Below, piece by piece: positions 6,451 through 12,897 of a stretch of 17,170 nucleotides of DNA. The notes beneath the pieces were generated by a model. The model ran no database searches and was not told where the DNA came from. It saw nothing but the letters and a program-made list of their open reading frames with translations. The stretch spans positions 1-17,170 of the forward strand of contig JBOGGX010000178.1 in assembly GCA_050744245.1 (NCBI GenBank), in the 5' to 3' direction. Source of the DNA: JBOGGX01 sp050744245. GTDB taxonomy: Bacteria > Actinomycetota > Acidimicrobiia > Acidimicrobiales > JBOGGX01. How positions within the stretch are numbered: position 1 is the stretch's first letter; each line of letters begins with the position of its first letter. A program made the translations under genes and the position numbers.

Positions 6451-8180
6451 CCACCCTGCTCGATCCGGCCGACCTCATCGCGCCCCACGGGGGTGAGCTG
6501 GTCGACCTCGTCGCCGACGGCGCCCGGGCGGCCGAGCTCCAGGCCGCCTCGGTCGACTGGCCGTCCTGGAGCCTCACCGGTCGCCAGCTCTGCGACCTCG
6601 AGCTGCTGCTCGACGGGGGGTTCTCGCCGCTGCGCGGGTTCCTCGGCCGGGCCGACTACGACTCGGTGGTCGACCGCCTCCGGCTGGCCGACGGCACCCT
6701 GTGGCCCATCCCCATCACCCTCGACGTGACCGAGGAACTGGCCGACACCCTGACCCAGGGCGGCCGGGTGGCCCTACGCGACCCGGAGGGGGTGATGCTC
6801 GCCGTCGTCCACGTCGACGAGCTGTTCCGGCCCGACCGCACGGCCGAGGCCGACGGCGTCTACGGCACCACCAACCCGGAGCATCCCGGGGTGGCCCAGG
6901 TGCTGGCGGCCAACCCATGGTGCATCGGCGGGCGGGTCGAAGGCATCGAGCTGCCGACCTACCACGACTTCAGGGCGCTGCGGCTGACCCCGGCCCAGCT
7001 GCGGGCCCAGTTCGCCCACGCCGGCTGGAGCCGGGTGGTCGCCTTCCAGACCCGCAACCCGATGCACCGGGCCCACCAGGAGCTCACGCTGCGGGCCGCC
7101 CGCGAGGTCGACGCCAGGCTGCTCATCCATCCGGTGGTCGGGCTGACCAAGCCGGGCGACATCGACCACTACACGCGGGTGCGCTGCTACCGAGCGCTGC
7201 TCGAGAGCTATCCGGCCGACACCGCCACCCTGTCGCTGCTCCCGCTGGCCATGCGCATGGCCGGCCCGCGGGAGGCGGTGTGGCACGCCATCATCCGCAA
7301 GAACTTCGGTGCCACCCAGTTCATCGTCGGCCGCGATCACGCCGGGCCGGGGAGGGATTCCAGCGGGACGCCGTTCTACGGGCCATACGACGCCCAGGAC
7401 CTGCTGCGGTCCTACGAGTCGGAGCTCGGCGTGGCCATGGTGCCGTTCCGGATGATGACCTACGTGGAGGAGCTCGACAGCTATCTGCCCGAGGACGAGG
7501 TGCCCGAGGGCGCGACGTCGGTCACCATCTCCGGCACCGAGCTGCGGGCCCGCCTGGCCCGCGGCGACGAGATCCCCGACTGGTTCACGTTCGGACCGGT
7601 GGCGGCCGAGCTGCGCCGCAGCCACCCGGCCCGCCAGCACCAGGGGGTCACCCTGTTCTTCACCGGTCTGTCGGGGTCGGGGAAGTCGACGGTCGCCAAC
7701 GCGGTGATGGTCAAGCTGCTGGAGGAGGGCTCGCGGCGGGTCACGCTGCTCGACGGTGACCTCGTGCGCCAGAACCTGTCGTCCGAGCTCGGGTTCTCGC
7801 GGGAGCACCGCGATATCAACATCCGGCGGATCGGCTACGTGGCCGCCGAGATCACCAAGCACGGCGGCATCGCCATCTGCTGCCCGATCGCGCCCTACGA
7901 CGCGGTGCGCAGGGAGGTGCGCGGCTCGGTCGACAAGATCGGCGGCTTCCTGCTCGTGCACATGGCCACGCCGCTGGCCGTGTGCGAGGAACGCGACCGC
8001 AAGGGCCTGTACGCCAAGGCCCGGGCCGGCATCCTCAAGGAGTTCACCGGCATCTCCGACCCGTACGAGGCGCCCGACGACGCCGACCTGGTGCTCGACA
8101 CCACCGACCTCAGCGTGGCCGAGTCGTCCGAGCAGGTGCTCCAGCTCCTGTGGCGGGAGGGCTACCTCAGCCTCGACTGA
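6447..8180 (+). CDS. sat/cysC: Bifunctional sulfate adenylyltransferase / adenylylsulfate kinase (PAPS synthase)
   Basis: A 577-residue fusion. The N-terminal ATP sulfurylase (residues about 1-390) has the QTRNPMHRAHQ motif at 201-211 and GRDHAGPG at 295-302, the nucleotide- and sulfate-binding signatures. The C-terminal APS kinase begins about residue 400, with the P-loop GLSGSGKST at 407-415, then LLDGD, LGFSREHRDINIRRI and KGLYAKARAG. All kinase motifs look intact, unlike the inactive regulatory kinase domain of fungal ATP sulfurylase, so the enzyme should make PAPS from sulfate and two ATP. The order sulfurylase-kinase matches the bacterial Aquifex-type fusion, opposite to animal PAPS synthases. 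The ATG at 6447 overlaps the cysQ stop. It is the last gene of the sulfation operon and feeds the three sulfotransferases upstream. Confidence 0.95.
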   Translation: MTTLLDPADLIAPHGGELVDLVADGARAAELQAASVDWPSWSLTGRQLCDLELLLDGGFSPLRGFLGRADYDSVVDRLRLADGTLWPIPITLDVTEELADTLTQGGRVALRDPEGVMLAVVHVDELFRPDRTAEADGVYGTTNPEHPGVAQVLAANPWCIGGRVEGIELPTYHDFRALRLTPAQLRAQFAHAGWSRVVAFQTRNPMHRAHQELTLRAAREVDARLLIHPVVGLTKPGDIDHYTRVRCYRALLESYPADTATLSLLPLAMRMAGPREAVWHAIIRKNFGATQFIVGRDHAGPGRDSSGTPFYGPYDAQDLLRSYESELGVAMVPFRMMTYVEELDSYLPEDEVPEGATSVTISGTELRARLARGDEIPDWFTFGPVAAELRRSHPARQHQGVTLFFTGLSGSGKSTVANAVMVKLLEEGSRRVTLLDGDLVRQNLSSELGFSREHRDINIRRIGYVAAEITKHGGIAICCPIAPYDAVRREVRGSVDKIGGFLLVHMATPLAVCEERDRKGLYAKARAGILKEFTGISDPYEAPDDADLVLDTTDLSVAESSEQVLQLLWREGYLSLD

Positions 8181-8223
8181 CTGACGTGACCGACGCCGCC
8201 GCCAGCCCAACCGCCACATCAGC

Positions 8224-8277
8224 CCGAATGTTGGGTGGTTCTCGCGCCTATGGGCGCGATAACCACCCGAAGTTCGG
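8224..8277 (+). promoter_or_regulatory. Large imperfect hairpin directly upstream of the ABC ATPase ribosome site
   Basis: The arms 8233-8248 and 8253-8268 pair over 16 positions with a single C/T mismatch (8241/8260) around a TATG loop. An outer CCGAA (8224-8228) and TTCGG (8273-8277) add five more pairs across a partly pairing internal loop. The last GG of the outer arm is the first part of the GGAGGGG ribosome site (8276-8282). No U-tract follows, so it is not a classical intrinsic terminator. It could end the sulfation operon, mask the ribosome site, or be a copy of a genome-wide palindromic repeat. Confidence 0.75.
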
Positions 8278-8286
8278 AGGGGTTGC

Positions 8287-9081
8287 GTGGCGATAGGCGC
8301 CTCGGTACCGCGAGCGGCCCCGGCCGCGGCGCCGGCCCCGACCGCCGTGGTTCGGCTCGATCACGTCGGCAAGGTCTTCGGGACCGGGCCGGGTGCGATC
8401 GTGGCCCTCGAGTCGGTCGATCTCTCGGTGGCGCAGGGCGAGTTCGTGTGCCTCGTCGGCGCGTCAGGGTGCGGCAAGAGCTCGCTGCTCAACGTGGCCG
8501 CGGGGCTCGACCCGCCGAGCTCGGGCCGGGTCGAGGTCGACGGCCGGACCGCGCTCATGTTCCAGGAGGCGGCGCTGTTCCCCTGGCTCACGGTGGCCGG
8601 CAACGTCGAGCTGGCGCTGCGGCTGCGGGGAGTGCCCAGGAGCGACCGGCCCCGGCGGGTGGCCACGCTGCTGCGGTTGGTCCACCTCAAGGGTTTCGCC
8701 AGGAAGCGTCCCCATCAACTCTCCGGTGGCATGCGCCAGCGGGTGGCCCTGGCCCGGGCCTTCGCCCAGGACGCCGAGGTCCTACTCATGGACGAGCCGT
8801 TCGGCGCACTCGACGCCATGACCCGCGACCTGCTCCACGACGAGCTCGAGTCGCTGTGGCGTGACCGCAACCTCACCGTGCTGTTCGTCACCCACAACGT
8901 GCGGGAGGCGGCCCGGCTGGCCGACCGGATCGTCCTGCTCTCCAGCCGACCGGGCCGGATCGTCGCCCAGTTCGACGTCGACATCCAGCGGCCCCGCCGC
9001 ATCGAGTCACCCGAGGTCAGCGCGCTCGCGGCCGAGATCACCGAGCGGTTGCGAGCCGAGGTCCGCCGCCACGCGGTATAG
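8287..9081 (+). CDS. ABC transporter ATP-binding protein, nitrate/sulfonate/taurine type (SsuB/TauB-like)
   Basis: A 264-residue ABC ATPase. A disordered Ala/Pro-rich N-terminus of about 20 residues is followed by Walker A GASGCGKSS (58-66), the Q-loop FQEAALFPWLTV (Gln93), the signature LSGGMRQR (145-152), Walker B VLLMDEP (165-171) and the switch His205 in FVTHNVREA. The DEPFGALDAMTR stretch is typical of the sulfonate/nitrate/taurine importers. The start is GTG at 8287, with a strong GGAGGGG ribosome site at 8276-8282. No permease or substrate-binding protein gene is nearby, so the partner subunits must be elsewhere or lost. Its place after the PAPS synthase makes a sulfur-compound importer attractive, but this is inference. 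An upstream reading frame from 8186 or 8228 ends inside it at 8296. Confidence 0.88.
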   Translation: MAIGASVPRAAPAAAPAPTAVVRLDHVGKVFGTGPGAIVALESVDLSVAQGEFVCLVGASGCGKSSLLNVAAGLDPPSSGRVEVDGRTALMFQEAALFPWLTVAGNVELALRLRGVPRSDRPRRVATLLRLVHLKGFARKRPHQLSGGMRQRVALARAFAQDAEVLLMDEPFGALDAMTRDLLHDELESLWRDRNLTVLFVTHNVREAARLADRIVLLSSRPGRIVAQFDVDIQRPRRIESPEVSALAAEITERLRAEVRRHAV

Positions 9082-9116
9082 GCCTGCGGGCCGATCGGGC
9101 GCATCTGGGTTGGGAC

Positions 9117-9122
9117 TAGCTT
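9117..9122 (+). promoter_or_regulatory. Candidate -10 hexamer of the SLC13 remnant (leaderless)
   Basis: TAGCTT lies seven bases before the ATG at 9130, the spacing seen at six other starts in this window. It suggests that the remnant kept its ancestral leaderless promoter. Confidence 0.4.
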
Positions 9123-9129
9123 CCGCCGA

Positions 9130-9261
9130 ATGTCCGACAGCACGGCTTCGTCGTGCTGGGCGCAGTCGTCGTCCTGTTCGTCTGGAACCGGCTGCCCGTG
9201 GAACTGGTGGCGATCGGCGCCTCGCTCGCCCTGTGGGCCACCGGCATCCTCGATGTCTCAC
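9130..9261 (+). pseudogene. Fragment of SLC13-type anion permease N-terminus (frameshifted)
   Basis: From 9144 the frame reads GFVVLGAVVVLFVWNR and then LPVELVAIGASLALWATGIL. This is a hydrophobic N-terminal pattern like that of SLC13/DASS-type permeases (first membrane helix, then the WNR-x-P loop, then the second helix). The ATG at 9130 starts MSD in another frame, and inserting one C after the GAC at 9136-9138 would join it as MSDQHGFVVLG, so a one-base deletion is likely. The homology stops near 9258 and runs into a stop. Some 40 of the usual 400-600 residues remain. The family call rests on pattern recognition only. SLC13 members carry dicarboxylates, phosphate or sulfate, and which one this was cannot be told. 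Confidence 0.55.
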
Positions 9262-9267
9262 TACGTT
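9262..9267 (+). promoter_or_regulatory. Candidate -10 hexamer of mcd (leaderless)
   Basis: TACGTT is followed by seven bases and then the ATG at 9275. There is no ribosome-binding site in between, which fits transcription starting at or next to the start codon. Confidence 0.5.
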
Positions 9268-9274
9268 GTCCAGC

Positions 9275-10858
9275 ATGAGCCGCGCTGACCTGGCCGCCGC
9301 GGCGGCCGCCGCCGACCTGGCCACGGCCGTGGTCGAGTCCGCCATCGGTGCCATCGGCGATCCCGCCGCGATCGACGAACGCCAGGTGCTGGCCTACGAC
9401 CTGGCCCATGCCGCATCGGCCGCCGAGGCGGGCCGGGTCATCCTCGACTACGGCGTCAAGGGCGAGACCGAGGCCGATCTGGCCTGCGCGTTCATCGCCG
9501 ACTCGGTGGCCGAGCTGGCGGCCCGGCTCTACGGACGCGAGACGGACTGGGGTGTCGAACCGGGCGCGCTCGACGGCGCCAGGGCGTTCGTCGCCGCCTA
9601 CCGGGCCCCGTCGTTCCTGGCCGGGTTGGCGACCCGCGGCGAGCCGCCCCGCCACCTCGATGACGACTTCGAGATGGTGCAAGACAGCTTCCGCCGGTTC
9701 GCCGACGACAAGCTGACCCCGATCGCCGAGCATGTCCACCGGCACAACGACGACATCCCCGACGACATCGTCAAGGGCCTGGCCGAGATGGGTGCATTCG
9801 GACTGTCGGTGCCGGAGGAGTACGGGGGCTTCGCCACGGGCGGCGAGCACGACTACATCGGCATGGTTGTCGCCACCGAGGAGCTCTCGAGGGGTTCGCT
9901 CGGCGCCGGGGGCTCGCTCATCACCCGGCCGGAGATCCTCAGCCGGGCCCTGCTCAAGGGGGGAACAGACGACCAGAAGCGGGAGTGGCTGCCGCGGCTG
10001 GCGAGCGGCGAGGTGATGGCCGCGGTCGCGGTCACCGAGCCGGACTTCGGCTCCGACGTGGCCGGGCTCACGACCGCTGCCGTCCGCGCCGACGGAGGGT
10101 GGGTCGTCAACGGGGTCAAGACCTGGTGCACGTTCGGTGCCCGGGCCGACGTGCTCATGCTGCTGGCCCGCACCGACCCGGACCGGTCGAAGACCCACCG
10201 TGGCCTCAGCCTGTTCGTCGTGCCCAAGCCGCCAAGCGACGGCCACGGCTTTGTCATCACCCAGGACGACGGTGGGCGCCTCGAGGGCCGACCGATCGAC
10301 ACCATCGGCTACCGCGGCATGCACTCCTACGAGCTCGCCTTCGAGAACTGGTTCGTGGCCGACGCCCACCTGGTCGGCGGCGAGGCCGGGTTGGGCCAGG
10401 GCTTTTACCTGCAGATGGCCGGGTTCGAGAATGGCCGGCTCCAGACCGCGGCCCGCGCCGTCGGCGTCATGCAGGCGGCGTACGAGGCGGCGAGGAGCTA
10501 CGCCGCCGGTCGGGTGGTGTTCGGCCGGCCCCTCGACGACTACGAGCTGACCAGGGTCAAGCTGGCCCGCATGGCGTTCGTCATCCAGACCGGGCGCCAG
10601 TTCGCCTACGCCGTGGCCCGGCAGATGGCCAAGGGCGAGGGATCGCTCGAGGCGGCCATGGTCAAGGCTTATGTGTGCAAGTCGGCCGAGTGGGTGACCC
10701 GCGAGGCCATGCAGATCCACGGGGGGATGGGCTACGCCGAGGAGTTCCCGGTCAGCCGCTACTTCGTCGACGCCCGGGTGCTGTCGATCTTCGAGGGCGC
10801 AGACGAGACCCTGGGCCTGAAGGTGATCGCCCGCCGGCTGCTCAGCGATCGAGCCTGA
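9275..10858 (+). CDS. mcd: (2S)-methylsuccinyl-CoA dehydrogenase (acyl-CoA dehydrogenase family)
   Basis: A 527-residue acyl-CoA dehydrogenase with an extra N-terminal domain of about 130 residues, Ala-rich and helical, before the usual fold. The fold begins near MVQDSFRRFADDKLTPIAEHV and continues with the family signatures VTEPDFGSDV and NGVKTWCTF. VFGRPLDDYELTRVKLARM, MQIHGGMGYAEEFPVSRYFVDARV and the catalytic-base region SIFEGADETL (Glu507) follow. The N-terminal extension is the hallmark of the ethylmalonyl-CoA pathway enzyme that oxidises methylsuccinyl-CoA to mesaconyl-CoA with FAD. The nearby pathway lyase supports this call over a generic acyl-CoA dehydrogenase. The frame is open far upstream, but the ATG at 9275 follows a leaderless promoter and the ABC gene occupies the upstream part. 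Its last 17 bases overlap the convergent flavoenzyme gene. Confidence 0.8.
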   Translation: MSRADLAAAAAAADLATAVVESAIGAIGDPAAIDERQVLAYDLAHAASAAEAGRVILDYGVKGETEADLACAFIADSVAELAARLYGRETDWGVEPGALDGARAFVAAYRAPSFLAGLATRGEPPRHLDDDFEMVQDSFRRFADDKLTPIAEHVHRHNDDIPDDIVKGLAEMGAFGLSVPEEYGGFATGGEHDYIGMVVATEELSRGSLGAGGSLITRPEILSRALLKGGTDDQKREWLPRLASGEVMAAVAVTEPDFGSDVAGLTTAAVRADGGWVVNGVKTWCTFGARADVLMLLARTDPDRSKTHRGLSLFVVPKPPSDGHGFVITQDDGGRLEGRPIDTIGYRGMHSYELAFENWFVADAHLVGGEAGLGQGFYLQMAGFENGRLQTAARAVGVMQAAYEAARSYAAGRVVFGRPLDDYELTRVKLARMAFVIQTGRQFAYAVARQMAKGEGSLEAAMVKAYVCKSAEWVTREAMQIHGGMGYAEEFPVSRYFVDARVLSIFEGADETLGLKVIARRLLSDRA

Positions 10859-11918
10859 ACCGCGCGGCCATCTCGGCCGGCAGGGGCCGGCCCTCGGCCA
10901 GGTCGGCCAGCAGCCGGCCGACCAAGGGCGCGAATTTGAACCCGTGGCCCGAGCAGGCGGAGCCGACGACGACCGGACCGGACCGGTCGATGACGAAGTC
11001 CTCGTCGGCGGTGCTGGTGTAGAGACAGGTCGAGCGGTGATCGGGCGTCGGGTCGAGGCCGGGCAGCCAGCGCTCGACATAGGCGACGATGTCGCGCTCA
11101 AGCCGGTCGTCGCGCGACGGCCGGTCGTCGGGATCGACCTCGACGCCGGCCAGGTGGGCCGCGACCTTGACCCCCTCGGCCGGCGTCGACAGCCCGTAGT
11201 GCCACGGCCCGCGGCGATGGATGAAGCTGGGCCAGTCGCTGGCGTCCCCGCGCCGGGCGAAGTGCTGGACCTGCTCCTGGGTGACCCGCACCGCCGGGCC
11301 GGACCGGTCGAGCACCTTGGCGACCCAGCCGCCGGCGGTGACGACGGCCACCGGCGCCCGCCACTCGGACTCGCCGGCGCGCATGATGACGTGATCGTCG
11401 GACGGGTGGAGTGTCGCCCGACCTGTTCCAAAGTGGACGGTCGCGCCGCGAACCGCGGCCAGGTCCTGCAAGGTGCGGACGGCCCGGTCGGCCAGGCACC
11501 GTCCGCCGTCCGGGTGGAACAGGACGGTGGTGTCGAACCGCATCCCCGGCCAGCGGGCCTCGGCCTCGGCCGGGCTCAGGTGCTCGTGGTCGACGCCGGC
11601 CAGCCTCATGGCCTCGGCCACCTCGGCGATGCTCTGCTCCTCGCCGTGATCGACCGCGCCGGTGCGCTCGACGAGCACCGTGCCCGCCTCCGCTTCGATA
11701 GCGCGCCACTGCGAAAGCGCGGCCTTGACCATCTCGACGTACATCGGATCCGGGTAGCCGTAACGGAAGATACGGGTCGCGCCGTGGCTGGACCCGCGAT
11801 CGTGGCCCCGCTCGAACTGCTCCAGCAGCACGACGTCGCGCCCGTCGCCCGCCAGCCCGTAGGCGGTGGCGGACCCCATGGCCCCCGCTCCGATGACGAC
11901 GACGTCGGCCCGCTCCAC
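10842..11918 (-). CDS. FAD-dependent oxidoreductase, monomeric sarcosine oxidase / N-methyltryptophan oxidase type
   Basis: A 358-residue DAO-family flavoenzyme. The Rossmann motif is VVIGAGAMGSATAYGLA (residues 7-23), ending with the ribose-binding Glu33 in LLEQF. The SSHGATRIFRYGYPDPMYVEM stretch (43-63) is typical of monomeric sarcosine oxidases. Cys298 in TCLYTSTADEDFVID matches the cysteine that carries covalent FAD in these enzymes, and SGHGFKFAPLVG is the conserved C-terminal motif. It would oxidise an N-methyl amino acid or similar secondary amine, releasing formaldehyde and hydrogen peroxide; the exact substrate is not known. The start is GTG at 11918, one base after the TGA of mcl, so the two form an operon. 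Its 3' end overlaps mcd, which converges on it. Confidence 0.85.
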   Translation of the reverse strand: MERADVVVIGAGAMGSATAYGLAGDGRDVVLLEQFERGHDRGSSHGATRIFRYGYPDPMYVEMVKAALSQWRAIEAEAGTVLVERTGAVDHGEEQSIAEVAEAMRLAGVDHEHLSPAEAEARWPGMRFDTTVLFHPDGGRCLADRAVRTLQDLAAVRGATVHFGTGRATLHPSDDHVIMRAGESEWRAPVAVVTAGGWVAKVLDRSGPAVRVTQEQVQHFARRGDASDWPSFIHRRGPWHYGLSTPAEGVKVAAHLAGVEVDPDDRPSRDDRLERDIVAYVERWLPGLDPTPDHRSTCLYTSTADEDFVIDRSGPVVVGSACSGHGFKFAPLVGRLLADLAEGRPLPAEMAARFRLDR

Positions 11919-11919
11919 C

Positions 11920-12864
11920 TCAGTCGGTCGGTGGGGTGCGGGCGAGGCCGGCCCGCTCGCCCCGCTTGACGAACTTGGTCGCCATCTTGCGGGAGGCCTC
12001 GTCGATCATCTCGTCGCCGAACATGACCGCCCCCTTGCCCTCGTCCTCGGTGGCCTGCGCGTAGGCGTCGAGGATGGCCAGGGCGTGGTCGAACTGCTCC
12101 TGGGTGGGCGAGAACGTGTCGTTGACCACGCCGATCTGGTCGGGGTGCAGCGTCCACTTCCCGTCATAGCCGAGGGTCCTGGCCCTCTGGCTGTAGTCGC
12201 GCAGCCCGTCGAGATCGCGGATCTTCAGGTACGGCCCGTCGATCACCTGGAGGCCGTTGGCCCGCCCGGCCATGAGGATCTTGGCCAGCACGTAGTGGAA
12301 GTGGTCGCCCGGGTAGTCGGGGATCTGCACCCCGCCGGTGAGCACTGGCATCTCCATCGAGGCGGCGAAGTCGGCCGGTCCGAACACGATCGTCTCCAAC
12401 CGGGACGAGGCGGCGCAGATGGCCTCGACGTTGATCAGCCCGGTCGTCGTCTCGATCTGTGCCTCCAGGCCGACATGACCGACAGGGAGCCCGGCGTCGA
12501 TCTCGACCTGGCGCAGCACCATGTCGGCCGCCACCACCTGGGCCGCGTTCTCGACCTTCGGGAGCATGATCTCGTCCAGCCGCTCGCCGGCGTGGCCGAC
12601 GACCTCGACGATGTCGAACACCGTCCACTTGGTCGACCAGTCGTTGACCCGGACGCACACGACCTTGTCGCCCCAGTCGCCCTCGCGAACGGCTTCGGCG
12701 ACGGTCTTGCGGGCGGCCTCCTTCTCCTTGGGCGCGACCGAGTCCTCGAGGTCGAGGAACACCATGTCGGCCGCCAACCCCTGGGCCTTGTCGACGAACC
12801 GCGGGTTTGACGCGGGCACCGCGTGGCACGAACGGCGGGGCAGGTCACGGGAACGGGCACTCAT
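11920..12864 (-). CDS. mcl: Beta-methylmalyl-CoA / L-malyl-CoA lyase (HpcH/HpaI, CitE-like)
   Basis: A 314-residue CitE-like lyase, the usual length for Mcl. Landmarks are CHAVPASNPRFVDKAQGL, FLDLEDSVAPKEK (36-48), the CoA/carboxylate Arg72 in VRVNDW, LPKVENA, GLEAQIETTTGL with Glu138 and FGPADFAASM with Asp165 as magnesium ligands. AIDGPY-like VIDGPYLKIRD, YDGKWTLHPDQI and MFGDEMIDEASRKMA follow. This set closely matches the actinobacterial lyase encoded with ethylmalonyl-CoA pathway genes, which splits beta-methylmalyl-CoA to glyoxylate and propionyl-CoA. The open frame extends upstream, but the ATG at 12864 follows a TAGCAT hexamer by eight bases (leaderless) and the homology starts there. 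It is divergent from the MFS remnant and precedes the flavoenzyme gene by one base. Confidence 0.85.
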   Translation of the reverse strand: MSARSRDLPRRSCHAVPASNPRFVDKAQGLAADMVFLDLEDSVAPKEKEAARKTVAEAVREGDWGDKVVCVRVNDWSTKWTVFDIVEVVGHAGERLDEIMLPKVENAAQVVAADMVLRQVEIDAGLPVGHVGLEAQIETTTGLINVEAICAASSRLETIVFGPADFAASMEMPVLTGGVQIPDYPGDHFHYVLAKILMAGRANGLQVIDGPYLKIRDLDGLRDYSQRARTLGYDGKWTLHPDQIGVVNDTFSPTQEQFDHALAILDAYAQATEDEGKGAVMFGDEMIDEASRKMATKFVKRGERAGLARTPPTD

Positions 12865-12872
12865 GGCCGGCG

Positions 12873-12878
12873 ATGCTA
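12873..12878 (-). promoter_or_regulatory. Candidate -10 hexamer of mcl (leaderless)
   Basis: On the minus strand TAGCAT is followed by eight bases and the ATG at 12864. It lies in a 33-bp gap shared with the divergent MFS remnant. Confidence 0.5.
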
Positions 12879-12885
12879 CGTGGGC

Positions 12886-12891
12886 TACCTT
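12886..12891 (+). promoter_or_regulatory. Candidate -10 hexamer of the MFS remnant (leaderless)
   Basis: TACCTT precedes the GTG at 12898 by six bases. Promoter and start look preserved although the coding part is broken. Confidence 0.45.
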
Positions 12892-12897
12892 CCGTCC

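Noticed and set aside
8224..8277. Hairpin as an ordinary intrinsic terminator of the sulfation operon
   Set aside because: No run of T follows the stem; instead the ribosome site of the next gene starts there. Kept as a regulatory or repeat element.
9116..11431. Long minus-strand open frame (771 codons) opposite mcd
   Set aside because: It shadows mcd, whose family motifs run from end to end on the plus strand; the antisense protein has no recognisable domain.
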